Source: Hypericum androsaemum
Lineage: Eukaryota; Streptophyta; Magnoliopsida; Malpighiales; Hypericaceae
Direction of reading: 5' to 3'
Assembly: GCA_963995505.1 (NCBI GenBank)
Contig: OZ023189.1
Span: 19,367,495 to 19,431,494, forward strand
DNA: 64,000 nucleotides
Made by a program: the position numbers and the translations under genes. A model generated the notes under the pieces. It saw only the letters and a program-made list of their open reading frames with translations. It was not told where the DNA came from and did not search any database. Shown piece by piece: positions 11,663-22,962 of the stretch. The number at the start of each line of letters is the position of its first letter. Within the stretch, counting starts at the first letter, position 1.

Positions 11663-12405
11663 TTGGTTGGTGGTCGATTGCTTCCTTCTTTTTGACCTTC
11701 AAGCGTTGACCGGTAGTTATACAGGTCGTATAGGGTGGTGGAGTTTTTTTGGTTTGTAATTACCAAATACCAATAAACCAAAAAAAAAAACAATTAGGAT
11801 TTTCTTTCTTCTCTTTTTTAGGGTTGTTTCCCACAAGAATTATGTTTCTTTACTGTAAATAGATGAATTTTTTACTTCGATTTTGATACCCCGGGGAAAT
11901 ACAATTGATTGATTTCGTGCCAGCTGCCAGAATGGTCTATATTAATATAATTCTTGTTTGTTTCCTCTGTATTATTTATACATGTTTATGTTTTTTTTCC
12001 TATGGTTCATTTGGTGTTTGTCAAACAATTCTTTGACTATCTGGAGTTATAGTACATAGTTTCTAGATATCTATCAGGCCTATTAATCCAAATTTGTGTT
12101 AAGTAAGACTTTTCAAAAAGAATTTCTCAATAAACATCACCCTATAATACAGTTGGAAATGGATCCTCTAAAAAAAAATATTGAAAGAATGGACCGTAAA
12201 TTAATTTTAGAGACTCAAATTCGAAATCTTTTAATTAAATTAGAATAATTCAATTAATCTAAGTATTTGTGTACCATACTTACAAAAGTATACAAAAAAA
12301 AATAAAAAAGTTTCTATAATTGCAAAGATGCGACGAAGTGAGAGTATCTCAAGACTTGAAATTACTTTAAAAGAATTGTGGATTCAAATCGGACGAATAT
12401 ATAAA
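11663..12405. other. 3' flank of the small gene and AT-rich intergenic DNA
   Basis: T-rich sequence with no further gene. It ends at the degraded left inverted repeat of the next transposon. Confidence 0.5.
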
Positions 12406-12659
12406 GAGTAAGTCTCTGACATTTAGTCACTCTCCTCCTAGGGTCCCTGACTTTTGGAAAATGATTATCCAGTCTCTTAGATTTGATGATAATAGACTCT
12501 CGGGTCTCTGGAGCCGAAATATTCTTTTTTCTCCTGTAAACCCCTACTTGAAATAACCAAAATATCTTCCCTTGTTAAAAATCTTCATCCTCTTCCTGGG
12601 AATCAAAATTGAAACTAAAAATCCACAAACCCAAAAATTAAAAACCCACAGAAACAAAA

Positions 12660-12884
12660 AAGGCACAAACTGCCTCTTGTGTTCTTCGGCAAATCCTTGG
12701 AAGCCGCCGCTTGCAACCGTTCCTGCTGCCCTATGAGCTCCTTTAGGTACATGTCGAGCTCGTTCCGGTGGCCATAGCTCCTGGCCGAGGCAGCCCTTAT
12801 GAGCTCCCTGCAGTCGTCGCCGTCGTCGGCCCTCGTAGAGGCGGTGCCCGCGACAAGTTCGCCTCCCTGCTTCCGACGACAACC
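12660..12884. other. GC-rich interior of MULE copy B, left part
   Basis: About 220 bp of GC-rich, codon-like sequence between the left inverted repeat and the Copia insertion. On the minus strand one frame reads through for ~75 residues (ELDMYLKELIGQQERLQAAA), like a short coiled coil. On the plus strand it runs into the EXO70-like part beyond the Copia element. It is probably captured gene sequence; I cannot name its source. Confidence 0.35.
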
Positions 12885-13243
12885 TGTTGGATCCTTAATC
12901 CAACATTGGACTTATATGTGAAATAATCATATAATGAGCTGTCATGTTCGGTTGAGCCCACTTGAAAGTGATCAAATAAGTATTTGACCTTTAATGTATC
13001 TAATAGGATGTGGGTCTTTAATGTGTAGAGACATTCGGTAATTGCTTGTTTTGTTATGGATAAAACATAATTACAGAAATAAGGGTTTCCATTGAGATTA
13101 CGTCAGAGAAAAACTAAAGAAATTCTCTGAGGCACGTCATAACCTGGAAGGCCAACCCGTCTTCTACAATCAAGTTCTTCGCTATGGATTTAGGTACGCT
13201 TCCGCATTAAGTCTATCTTGAATTGAGATTAAATATTCTAACA
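12885..13243 (+). repeat. 5' LTR of the Copia element, internally deleted
   Basis: 359 bp against 446 bp for the 3' LTR. It lacks a ~60-bp block (present near 22002-22057) that contains the TATA-like ccttatataag, and ~28 bp near its end. A 5' LTR without its TATA block could not start transcription normally. Confidence 0.85.
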
Positions 13244-13245
13244 AG

Positions 13246-13257
13246 TGGTATCAGAGC
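13246..13257 (+). other. Primer-binding site of the Copia element
   Basis: TGGTATCAGAGC, complementary to the 3' end of plant initiator tRNA-Met, two bases after the 5' LTR. This is the standard priming site of plant Copia elements. Confidence 0.9.
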
Positions 13258-14288
13258 CTCTCATGCTAGATTATTAAGATTTCAAACATCGTTATGGTAA
13301 TTCTTGGATTCAGTTGAGTTTTCGTCGAACCCTAATTTTGGCCGCTGTCGTAAGTTTCTTGATTTGGCTATAATGTTGTCGATTCAACAATTGGGTTTGT
13401 CACGTAGGGCTGTTTCTCTTGTGATTTTAGATCTCAAGGGTTAAAATCAAGAAATTAATTGAAGAAACTGGCAAAGGGTTAGGTTTTGTCGAATGTTACT
13501 GATCTGACAGGATTATGAACTGATCTCGCATAAATTAATTCCGTTGGGTTTTAAGGATTAATTTTATCGTCTGTGGGTTCCATGATCTGTTTTGATTAAA
13601 ATTGCCTTGATCAATTTTCTCGTGTTCATGGTTTCGTTCTCTGTATGGATACCCAGATTATTTTGCTGTGTTCTTGAACTATTCTGGTTTCGATTGTCTT
13701 GATGAAGTTGCATGCTCAGATTGCAAGCACATAGTTTTTGGTTACTGCATATCTACATGTATGCATACAATTCAAGGAAAGTAAAAGCTATTATATATAA
13801 TGGCTTATTCGGTTTATTTTCTTGAATATCAGTATATTTTGTGTATTAAATTCAAATATAAGATATTTATATGTATTTTAAAGTGGATCGATTGACACAA
13901 TATGTCGTCAAAGTGACCTCTATTATGAAAATCGATTCGTGATAAAATACAAAAGGTTGTGTATATATAATTTCTGTAAATATTTATCGGCCCAAAAGAA
14001 GATAAATGTTTATTGTGGATTTGCATATACTAGTGTGGTGATGAACATGTGATATTTTTTTTTTGGTTTTGCATGTGAATAATAAATCGGCCCAAAGGTG
14101 GGTTTATTATTTGATATGTCCTTATTGTCAATGTTCAATTACTACAACAAGATATCACTTACAAGTTAGTATTTTGTCTAAAGATAAAATATTAATTGAG
14201 TGTTCGATGTCTTGAAATGAGATATATTATTATTTGGATTTATTACTATTTCAGTTTAAGGCTAATGTGAGCTTGTTTTGTTTTGTCT

Positions 14289-14461
14289 ATGTTCTCTGAT
14301 TCAACTACGAATAATCCTGCAAATATTTCTGCCAACATTAATTCGATCCCTATGTTGAATGGCACAAATTTTAAGTCCTGAAAGCAGAATATCCTTATAG
14401 TTCTTGGTATTATGGACTTGGATTTTGCTATAAGGATTGACTGCCCTACAACTATAATAGC
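14289..14461 (+). pseudogene. gag N-terminus of the Copia element, cut by hAT insertion
   Basis: ATG at 14289 opens a frame (SDSTTNNPANISAN, then IPMLNGTNF) typical of the Copia gag start, in which NGTNFxxW is conserved. Here the tryptophan codon has become TGA. The hAT element interrupts the frame at 14462; gag resumes at 17446. Confidence 0.75.
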
Positions 14462-14869
14462 TAGGGGTGAGTACGGTTCGGTATCGCGGTATTTTACTGA
14501 ATCTTAATACCGAACCGATTTGGACGGTATCAGCTATTTGCAACCGGCAGTTTCGCGGTTGAACTCAAAACCGTAGATTCGCGGTATGACGATTTTGGTA
14601 CGGTTTGGCGGTTTGAAACCGCAGCAAGCCCTTTTTTATTTTCAGATGAGAAAAGCCCATTTTAGTTGGCCCAAATACGAAAATTTTATTTTTTCACTCC
14701 ATTCAATCACAAAATAAGGGCAGTAAAATTAATTGAACCCATGAAAACAACAGGGAACAACAGTCTTGGAACCTCTGTCAAAGTCTCATCCATCAAAACA
14801 GTCAATTTGTGATAACAAAAAAATGCAACAAGTTGAACTCCAATTACATTTGCAGCATCCATCAAATAT

Positions 14870-15070
14870 CCACCTGACATTAGTCGTCATCTTCTTGTTC
14901 AAATTCCTCTTCAAGTTCTGCAATAACATAGAATTAAAATGTAATCTAAAAATAAAAAGACGAAAACCATAGAAAAGAAGCAAATTACATACTAACCGTC
15001 AAGTATTTTGTTATCCTCCAATGGATCATCATCATCACTTGTGCATGGCTTAATCCGCAACCAATTTTGA
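14870..15070 (-). pseudogene. C-terminal end of a hAT transposase (outer element)
   Basis: On the minus strand, QNWLRIKPCTSDDDDPLEDN followed by a probable small intron and ELEEEFEQEDDD then stop. A Trp-Leu-Arg block and an acidic tail match the C-terminus of plant RICESLEEPER/DAYSLEEPER-type hAT transposases. The rest of the gene would lie at or right of 15071, where the second hAT is inserted, and is missing. Confidence 0.6.
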
Positions 15071-15071
15071 G

Positions 15072-17445
15072 TAGGGGTGAGCACGAAACTGCAAAAAACT
15101 GCAAAACTGCAAAACCGTAAATCGAAAAAAATTGAACCGCTCTTCCGAAATGGTTTCACGGTACGATTTCATATCGAACCGCTCTTAACGGTACGGTTGC
15201 GGTTTGGTTTATGTACCGTACCGAGAAACCGCGATACCGAGAGTTTATAAACGACGTCGTTTTATACCCGGGTTACTTAAATCCAAAACGATGTCGTTTT
15301 ACACCGAGTTACTTAAACCTAGCTTATTTCTTCCTCCTTGGCCAAAAATGAAAAACCTATCCAATTTATACCTATTTCTTCCTCGACGGTGAAAGGCCCG
15401 AGCCCGACCTCCCTCGACAACGCCGGGCCACCTCCCTCGACAACGCTGGGCCACCTCCATCGACGACGGTTCTTCCCTCGATGACGCCAGGTCTCCTCCA
15501 CCGACGGCGCCTTACGTCGACACTTCTTCCTCTCTCGACGGTGCCTTACGTCGATGCTTCTTCCTCTCTTGACGGCGCCTTCCATCGATGCTTCTTCCTT
15601 TCTCACAAGCTAAGGTAAGCGACACTCCACCGCACGGCGCTCTCCTCTGTCCTCTCTGCTTGCCTCTGATTCACTGATTGGTTTAGGGTTTATGGGTAAA
15701 AGGTTCGGGATGATTTTAGATTGAGGAAGATAATTATTAGTTAATTACTGATTGAGGTTATTGTTGGAACGAAATTGAAGGGGTTTATATGCGACTGTTG
15801 TGTCTTGTTGGAAGATAGAACTTGCAGCGTTAATTGTTGGAGCGAAATTGAAGGGGTTTTTTTAATCTCTGATTGAGGTAATTTTTATGTCTTTTTGGTT
15901 ACAGATAATTACAATCTGAATTCTGAATCGAGCCAGCAGACTGAATCGAGCCATTTGTCTCAGTATGGTAAAGCCCTAATCCTAATTTGAATGTGATTGG
16001 TACTCTAGACTGTAGTGATTATATTATAAAAAGGCAAGTCTCAAGTTTCTGTTTTATTTTTTCACTTTTCACTTACTGTTTTTGTTACTTATGTTAGGAA
16101 AATGATGATGATGTGCAAAAGGAGAACGATGAAGAGGTAGAAGTTAATGGGCCAAGTGATGTTGGACAGAAAAATGATTCCGGTAAGCCTCCTTTTTCTT
16201 CCAAAAGAAAGTCGTCTGCTGCCTCAAATAGCGAGTCTGAGTCTAGTAAAAGTAGGAGGAAATCGAGTGATGTTTGGAATCATTTTACAAGAGATCCGAA
16301 TTGTAAGGAAGGTGAAGAATATGCTAATTGCAACTATTGTGATCAACAGTTTGCTGCTAATCCTAAGAGAAATGGTACTACTGGTTTGAGAAATCACTTA
16401 CTAGAGAGGTGCAAGAAATTTACTAGACAAGATTTCAAACAAACTACATTGTCGTTTGAACCGGCTGAAAAGGGTTGTGGTGTGGGTAAGCTTAAAGCTG
16501 TTGCCTTTAGTCAAGAAGAGGATCGTAATAAATTGGCAATAATGATTATTAAAGATGAGTTGCCATTCAAAATTGTGGAAGGTGAGGGATTTCTTAAATA
16601 TTCCAAGTACATGAATTCTATGTTTGACATGCCACATAGGACAACAGTTGCTAAAGATTGCATGCAAATTTACTTTGATGAGATGAAAAAGTTGAAAAGA
16701 TCTTTGAAGGGTCAGAGGTTGTGCTTTACAACCGATACTTGGACATCAATCCAAATTATGAATTACATGTGTTTAACTGGACATTGGATTGACAAGAATT
16801 GGAATTATCAAAAAAGGATTTTGAACTTTTGTCTAATTGACAATCATAGGGGGAGACAATTAGAGATAGTATTGAGAAATGCTTAGTTCAGTGGGGGATT
16901 GAAAAGATTTTAACCATCACCGTGAAGCATCGATGGAAGGCACCGTCGAGAGAGGAAGAAGCATCGACGTAAGGCACCGTCGAGAGAGGAAGAAGTGTCG
17001 ACGTAAGGCGCCGTCGGGGGAGGAGGCCTGGCGTCGTCGAGGGAAGAACCGTCGTCGATGGAGGTGGCCCGGCATTATCGAGGGAGGTGGCCCGGCGTTG
17101 TCGAGGGAGGTCAGGCTCGGGCCTTTCGCCGTCGAGGAAGAAATAGGCATAAATTGGATAGGTTTTTCATTTTCGGCCAATGAGGAAGAAATAAGCTAGG
17201 TTTAAGTAACTCGGTATAAAATGACATCGTTTTAGATTTAAGTAACTCGGGTATAAAACGACGTCGTTTATAAACTCTCGGTATCACGGTTTCTCGGTAC
17301 GGTACATAAACCAAACCACAACCGTACTGTTAAGAGCATTTCAGTATGAAACCGTACCGTGAAACCGTTTCGGAAGAGCGGTTCAATTTTTTCGATTTAC
17401 GATTTTACAGTTTTGCAGTTTTTTGCGGTTTCGTGCTCACCCCTA
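15072..17445. repeat. Long inverted repeat of the inner hAT element
   Basis: The arms at about 15072-15560 and 16930-17445 are near-perfect inverse copies, including TAGGGGTGAGCACG, the cggttc motifs, an acgacgtcgtttta palindrome and a repeated gtcgagggaggtggcc block. Arms of ~0.5 kb are unusually long for hAT, whose terminal repeats are commonly 10-30 bp. Confidence 0.85.
16113..16920 (+). pseudogene. BED zinc-finger hAT transposase, truncated
   Basis: The frame begins within an exon (acceptor near 16098) and encodes a BED-type zinc finger: SDVWNHFTRDPNCKEGEEY, CNYCDQQF and LRNHLLERCKKF give the C-x2-C...H-x4-C ligands. It continues with the start of the RNase H-like catalytic domain (LCFTTDTWTSIQIMNYMCLT; FTTDTW holds the first catalytic Asp). 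After IDNHRG one G of a G run is lost, shifting the frame; the correct frame goes on as IEKCLVQWGIEKILTITV, then stops at a deletion junction with the inverted repeat. The rest of the catalytic domain and the C-terminal dimerisation region are gone, so it is non-functional. Confidence 0.85.
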
Positions 17446-20400
17446 ATAATAGCTGAGAGTACCTCTGAACAAAAGAGGGAGATGAAAAAGTAGGAGTGGT
17501 CAAACAGGATGTGCGTGATGATCATAGAGAAAGCCATTCCTGAGGTATTTAGAGACACTACATCAAAATAAATTCTGACAGTTAAGGAATTCCTTGCCGA
17601 TATTGAGACAAAGTTTATCGAGAACGAAAAGGCTGAAATTGGTACGCTCTTGACAAACCTTATCTCAATGAGGTATAAGGGTAAAGACAACATCAGGGAG
17701 TATATCATGGAGATGTCTCACATAACTTCAAAGCTGAAAGCCCTCAAGCTTGAGATCTCTCACGACTTATTGGTGCATCTGGTTTTAATATCTCTTCCGG
17801 CACAGTTCAGTCAATTTAAGGTAAGCTATAACTGTCAGAAAAAGACCTGATCTCTGAATGAGCTCATCTCTCACTGTGTCGAGGAAGAAGAAATGATGAA
17901 GTTAGACAAGACAAATGTTACTAATGTTGCTTTTGTCCATAAGGACAAAGGCAAGAAAAGGAAGAAGGATGCTGCAGACACAACACCAGAGAAGAAACAA
18001 GAAAAGAAAGCTAATGGCAAAGGTTGTTTCTTTTGTGGAGCTGAAGAACATATGAAAAAGCAGTGCACTAATTATCACGTTTGGCATACTAAGAAGGGTA
18101 TGCTTCTTAACTTGGATTGTACTACAATTAATTTAACTTTGGTGCCTGGACACACTTGGTGGATAGACTCTGGTGCTACTACTCACGTAAGTGTGTCTAT
18201 ATAGGATTGCCTGAATTGCCGAAAGCCAAGTGATACTGAAAGACTCATCTATGTGGTTGATGGCAAGTCAGCTGAGGTTGAAGCAATATAGACTTTTAGA
18301 TTATTGTTAAAGACTGGATACTATTTGGATCTTTTGGAAATATTTGTGGTATAGTCATTTAGGCAGAATTTGATTTCTATTTCCGCATTAGACAAATCTG
18401 GTTATTCTTGCTCTTTTGAGAATGGAAAATTTAGCTTATTTCATGATTCAAATTTGGTTGGTTCTGGTTCTTTGTCACTTTACGATAATCTATATTCAAT
18501 CGATACAATCGCTTCATATAACCAGTCCCTACAATTAAGTACACAACCTCATAAGCGAAAACTGACAAATGAGAATTTGGCTTCGCTATAGCACAAAAGG
18601 TTAGGTCATATCTCTCGAAAGAGGATAGAAAGATTAGCGTCAAGCAAAATTTTGGACCCTTTAGATTATGCAGATTTTGACGTTTGCATTAATTGTATAA
18701 AGAAAAAGATAACCCATCAAAGAAGATATGAAGCCAATAGAGCTGTGGATGTTTTGGATTTAATCCATACATATATATGTGGGCCATTTCCAACATCAGC
18801 TTGGAATGGTCAACAATACTTTATAACATTCACATATGATTTTTCAAGGTATAGCTATATATATATGATAAGTGAAAAGTCACAGTCATTGGACATGTTC
18901 AAAAGCTTTAAAGTCAAAGTTGAAAATCAACTAGGCAAAAGGATTAAAAGCGTCTGATCTGACTGTAGTGGTGAATACTATGGTAGATATGATGGTTCAG
19001 GTGAACAACGTCTAAGACCATTTGCTAGATTCCTGGATGAATGTGGTATCGTCCCACAGTACACCATGCCTGGCTCACCTGCTATGAATGGTATTGCTGA
19101 AAGATGAAATAGAACGCTTAAAGACATAGTAAGGAGTATGATTTCTCACTCTACCTTACCTGAATCACTCTGGGGAGAGGCACTTAAGACTGCAGTATAC
19201 ATTCTGAACAGAGTTCCAACTAAGGCAACAACCCAAACTCCGTATGAAATTTGGACAGGCAAACAACCTAGTTTGAACCATTTTTATATTTGGGGATGTC
19301 CAACTGAGACAAGGCCTTACAGACCAAATGAAAAGAAACTGGACTCAAGAACGGTTAGCTACTATTTTATTAGTTACTCTGAAAGATCCAGGGATTATAA
19401 GTTCTACGATCCCACATCTAGATCAATTTTTGAGTCAAGAAATGCCCGGTTCTTTGAGGATGTTGAGCTTGGAAGGGGGGGAGGGGAGGAGATCAAGTAA
19501 GGGACATTTCTTTTGAGGTGAAATCAGGCACGATTCCCAATATTCCTTGTGATAATGTGCATATTTTAATACCTGTCATTGCTCAAGAAGGAAATACAAA
19601 ACCTCAAGGGAAGTATGTTGAACAACCTCCTATTCAAAATGAGATAACCATTCCTGATGAACAAGTTCTACCACCTCAAGAACCTATGCCATTAAGGAGA
19701 TCCGTTAGAGAAAGGAGGAATGCATTATCAGATGATTATCTTATATTTTTTCATGAACATGAGTTTGACACTGGCGTAAAGGAAGATGATCCAATCAACT
19801 TCGAAAAGGTAATGGAAAATTTTAAATCTCTAGAGTAGATAAATGCCATGAATGAAGAGATGAAATCTATAAAGGACAATGACGTTTAGGACCTTGTCTC
19901 ATTGTCTGAAGGAGCGAAACTTATTAGTTGTAAATGGATATTTAAAACTAAGCAGGATTCAAAGGATAATGTAGAAAGATATAAGGCTCGTCTTGTTGCA
20001 AAGAGTTTCACACAGAAAGAAGGCATTGACTATAAAGAGACCTTCTCTTCAGTTTCTTTGCAGGACTCTTTTAGGGTTATAATGGCATTAGTGGCACATT
20101 TTGATTTTGATTGCATCAGATGGATGTTAAAACAGCTTTTCTCAATAGCGACATTGAGGAAACGATCTATATGGTGCAGCCAAAAAATTTTATTTCTGGA
20201 GATCCAAAGTCTATGGTTTGTAAACTTAAGAAATCTATCTATGGGCTCAAGCAAGCATCTCGACAATGATATTTCAAATTTCATCAAGTAATTAGCTCTT
20301 ATGATTTTAAGATAAATTTTGTTGATGAATGCATATACCATAAGTTCTGTGGGAGCAAACATATTTTTCTAGTTTTGTATGTGGATGACGTCTTGCTTGC

Positions 20401-21363
20401 CATCAACTATATAGAACTTTTGCGTTACACCAAGAGATTTTTATCTAAGAATTTTGAGATGAAAGATCTTGGTGATGCTTCTTTTATTTTAGGAATCCAG
20501 ATATACCGAGATCTTTCTCGATGTATTCTTGAATTATCACAAAAGACCTATATTGAAAATATTCTTAAGAGATATGACATGCAAGATTGCAGACCAGATA
20601 ATACCCCTGTGGCTAAGGGAGACAAGTTTAGTCTCGAACAGTGTCCCAAGAATGCTTTGGAGAAAGAAGAAATGCATCAGTTTTTATATGCTTCAGCAGT
20701 TGGAAGTCTGATGTATACTCAAGTTTGTATGCGTCCGGACATTGTGTTAATTACAGGAATGTTGGGCAGATATTTGAGTAATCCAGGATTAGATAATTGG
20801 AAAGCAGTCAAAAGAGTTATGAGGTACTTACAGAGAACAAAAGGACACATGCTCACATATAGGAGGTCAGATCAACTTGAGATCGTTGGATACTCTGACT
20901 CAGATTATGTTGGATGCCAAGATAGCATGAAATCTATATCTGGTTATGTCTTTCTGCTTGCTGGAGGAGCAGTCTCCTGGAAGAGTACTAAACAGTTAAT
21001 TACAGCATCTTCTACCATGGCAGCATAATTCATAGCGTGTAATGAGGTATCTAGTCAAGGAGTGTGGCTGCAAAATTTTGTCACTGGACTACGCATAGTG
21101 GGAGGCATTGAAAAACCTCTCAAACTATTTTGTGACAACAAGTCTGCAGTGATGTATTCTAATAATAATAGGAGCTCTACAAAGTCAAAGGATATAGATA
21201 TCAAGTTCCTAGTTGTTAAAGAAAGAATTCAAGATGGTTAGTTGTTTATAGAACATATTGGGACAAACTCCATAATTGCGGATTCGCTTACAAAGGGATT
21301 GACACCCAAGGTATTTCATGAGCATACAGCTCATATGGGTGTAGTCTTCATTGAGGATATTTA
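17446..21363 (+). pseudogene. Copia gag-pol, degenerate
   Basis: Gag resumes after the hAT insertion and carries a CCHC zinc knuckle (CFFCGAEEHMKKQC, near 18026-18067). Then come protease (WWIDSGATTH, near 18160), integrase with its catalytic core (DLIHTYICGPFP through GIAER, 18750-19110, and the conserved [16 protein letters not shown] at 19170), reverse transcriptase (KWIFKTKQDSKDNVERYKAR, then LYVDDVLLA with the YVDD catalytic motif, 20376-20402) and RNase H (YSDSDYVG; later IADSLTKG). Stops interrupt every domain (for example after KSV at 18955, after NGIAER at 19105, after MAA at 21026), so no polyprotein is possible. The order integrase before reverse transcriptase defines Copia. Confidence 0.93.
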
Positions 21364-21780
21364 GTTTAGTGGGAGTTTGTAATTTGGATGTTCTGATGGA
21401 CATGTTTTGATTATTTTAGTTTATGGATATTTTGAGGTTATTTTCTGCAGAAATATAATTTATTATTTTATCCATACTCTAATTTTATTTGGTTGATCTC
21501 ACTAAAGTTTTAAGGTTGGACTAGTTGGAAATAGGCATGTTTAGGTCACATTACATAAAAATTCCATGCTACATATCCACATCATAATCTATGTCATTCA
21601 GTTATATTGCGTTGTGACCATTGATGGGTCAATTTACAAAATGAATGTAACGAAGACCGCTTTGATCCTATGTTGATATGATTGATGGACGAGATTGGTT
21701 ATAGATGTATTTCAGTAATGACAGTAAAATGAGCTCAATAAGGTAACTATTACATGATTACAAGGTTACACATATATCCC

Positions 21781-21791
21781 AAGTAGGAGAT
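21781..21791 (+). other. Polypurine tract of the Copia element
   Basis: aagtaggagat directly before the 3' LTR start, a minor variant of the AAGTGGGAGAT tract usual in plant Copia elements; it primes plus-strand synthesis. Confidence 0.8.
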
Positions 21792-22237
21792 TGTTGGATC
21801 CTTAATCCAACATTGGGCTTATATGTAAAATAATCATATAATGGGCTATCATGTTCGGTTGAGCCAACTTGAAAGTGATCAAATAAGTATTTGGGCTTTA
21901 ATGTATCTAATAGGATGTGGGCCTTTAATGTGTAGAGACATTCGGTAAATTTCTTATTTTGTTATGGGCAAAACAGTAATTACAGAAATAAGAATTTCTC
22001 CTTATATAAGTAGGGTTATGGTCCCCAGGTTAGACATGCCGTCACACTACTCTTCCCATTGAGATTAGGCCAGAGAAAAACTAAAGAAATTCTCTGAGGC
22101 ACGTCATAACCTGGAAGGTCAACCCGTCTTCCACAATTAAGTTCTTCACTATGGATTTAGGTATGCTTTCACATTAAGTCTATCTTGATAATTTACATGA
22201 GATCTTGGGTTATGGATTGAGATTAAATATTCCAACA
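21792..22237 (+). repeat. 3' LTR of the Copia element, full length
   Basis: 446 bp from TGTTGG to AACA. It has the TATA-like ccttatataag (near 22001) that the 5' LTR has lost. It is otherwise closely similar to 12885-13243, with scattered substitutions. Confidence 0.88.
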
Positions 22238-22242
22238 CAACC

Positions 22243-22550
22243 TCCACCGCCGCATCTCCCGCTACCTCTCCTCCTCTGCCTTTCTCGAATCGGTTGATGA
22301 CCTCCTCTCCCGCCCCTCCCCCGATGCCTCCGATCTCACCTCCCAGGCTATGTTCTGCCTTGCTGATGAGCTCTGATTTCTTATAGATCGCGGCGGGATG
22401 TCCTCGCAGAGAGTGCTTCGAGGCTGAGCCTCGTTGTCGCCTGGGACGACGTCCACCGAATGGCGTGGCACGACTTAGAGGAGCACGTGGACCGGTGGAT
22501 CAAGGCCTCACCAGTAGTCCTCCACATCCTTTTCCCCGCCCGCTCACCCT
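22243..22550 (+). pseudogene. EXO70-like exocyst subunit fragment inside MULE copy B
   Basis: Downstream of the Copia element two frames read like plant EXO70. One gives LHRRISRYLSSSAFLESVDD then LLSRPSPDASDLTSQAMFCL; another gives AWDDVHRMAWHDLEEHVDRW then IKASPVVLHILFPARSPST, matching the region where EXO70 proteins have a LEGKIKKWI-like helix and a LF(P/A)SER-like stretch. EXO70 is the exocyst subunit that binds the plasma membrane in secretion. The copy has a TGA after LADEL, a frame change and no ends, so it is a captured, dead fragment. The assignment rests on remembered family patterns and is moderate. Confidence 0.5.
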
Positions 22551-22962
22551 CCACGTCCTCGGCTGCTTCGATACGGTGGCATTTTAGTTTCTCGCAATCC
22601 AGGATTCTATTTATTTATTTTTTGTCAATGTATTGGATTTTGATTTCAACCACCTCTCCATTACAGGTACTTAGTTTGTTGTTTTGTCAATGGATGCAGG
22701 GTGGGCTTGGTATTGGGTTGTTCGTCGGCGGCGGGGTATTATGATTTTTTTATTTGGAAATGAAGAGGGGGGTGTGGGGTAACAAGGCATGGTATTTTGG
22801 TCATTTCAAGTGGGAGTTCACCGGAGAAAAATGAATATTCTGGCTCCAGGGATCCGAGAGTCTATTATCATCAAAACTTAGGGATGGGACAATCATTTTT
22901 CAAAAGTCAGGGACCCTAGGGGGAGGGTGACCAAAGGTTAGGGACTTGAGAGTAATTTGCCC

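Larger units (their letters stand above)
14462..17445 (+). mobile_element. Composite hAT transposon nested in the Copia gag gene
   Basis: The left end TAGGGGTGAGTACGG and right end CGTGCTCACCCCTA are terminal inverted repeats of hAT type, flanked by a perfect 8-bp target duplication, ataatagc (14454-14461 and 17446-17453). Inside, a second left end (TAGGGGTGAGCACG, 15072) pairs with the same right end through about 0.5 kb of inverted repeat, whereas the outer left end matches it only over the outermost bases. Transposase pieces from two elements in opposite orientations are present. The unit therefore joins the left end of one hAT to a whole internally deleted second hAT, and the duplication shows where the composite entered. 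Confidence 0.85.
12885..22237 (+). mobile_element. Ty1/Copia LTR retrotransposon, degenerate, with nested hAT
   Basis: Both LTRs start TGTTGGATCC and end in AACA. A perfect 5-bp target duplication, caacc, flanks the element (12880-12884 and 22238-22242). A primer-binding site for initiator tRNA-Met follows the 5' LTR and a purine-rich tract precedes the 3' LTR. Domain order is gag, protease, integrase, reverse transcriptase, RNase H, which is Copia. Many in-frame stops show it is inactive. Without the hAT insertion the element is about 6.4 kb. Confidence 0.93.
12406..22962. mobile_element. Small Mutator-like element (copy B), split by a Copia insertion
   Basis: The right terminus (about 22790-22962) ends in agtaatttgccc and matches inverted copies in elements at 34150-35392 and 42092-43525. 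The left terminus (about 12406-12560) carries the inverse of the same block (cctagggtccctgac, gatgataatagactctcggg) but has lost the outermost gggcaaa. Flanks resemble an imperfect 9-bp duplication (aatatataaa left, ttatataaa right), the size used by Mutator transposases. Without the Copia insertion the element would be ~1.2 kb, as long as its relatives. The interior is GC-rich and gene-like, so it fits a Pack-MULE. No transposase inside. Confidence 0.75.

Noticed and set aside
12544..12882. 112-residue minus-strand frame as a gene
   Set aside because: It runs from the MULE interior through the inverted repeat and has no recognisable domain; treated as captured debris.
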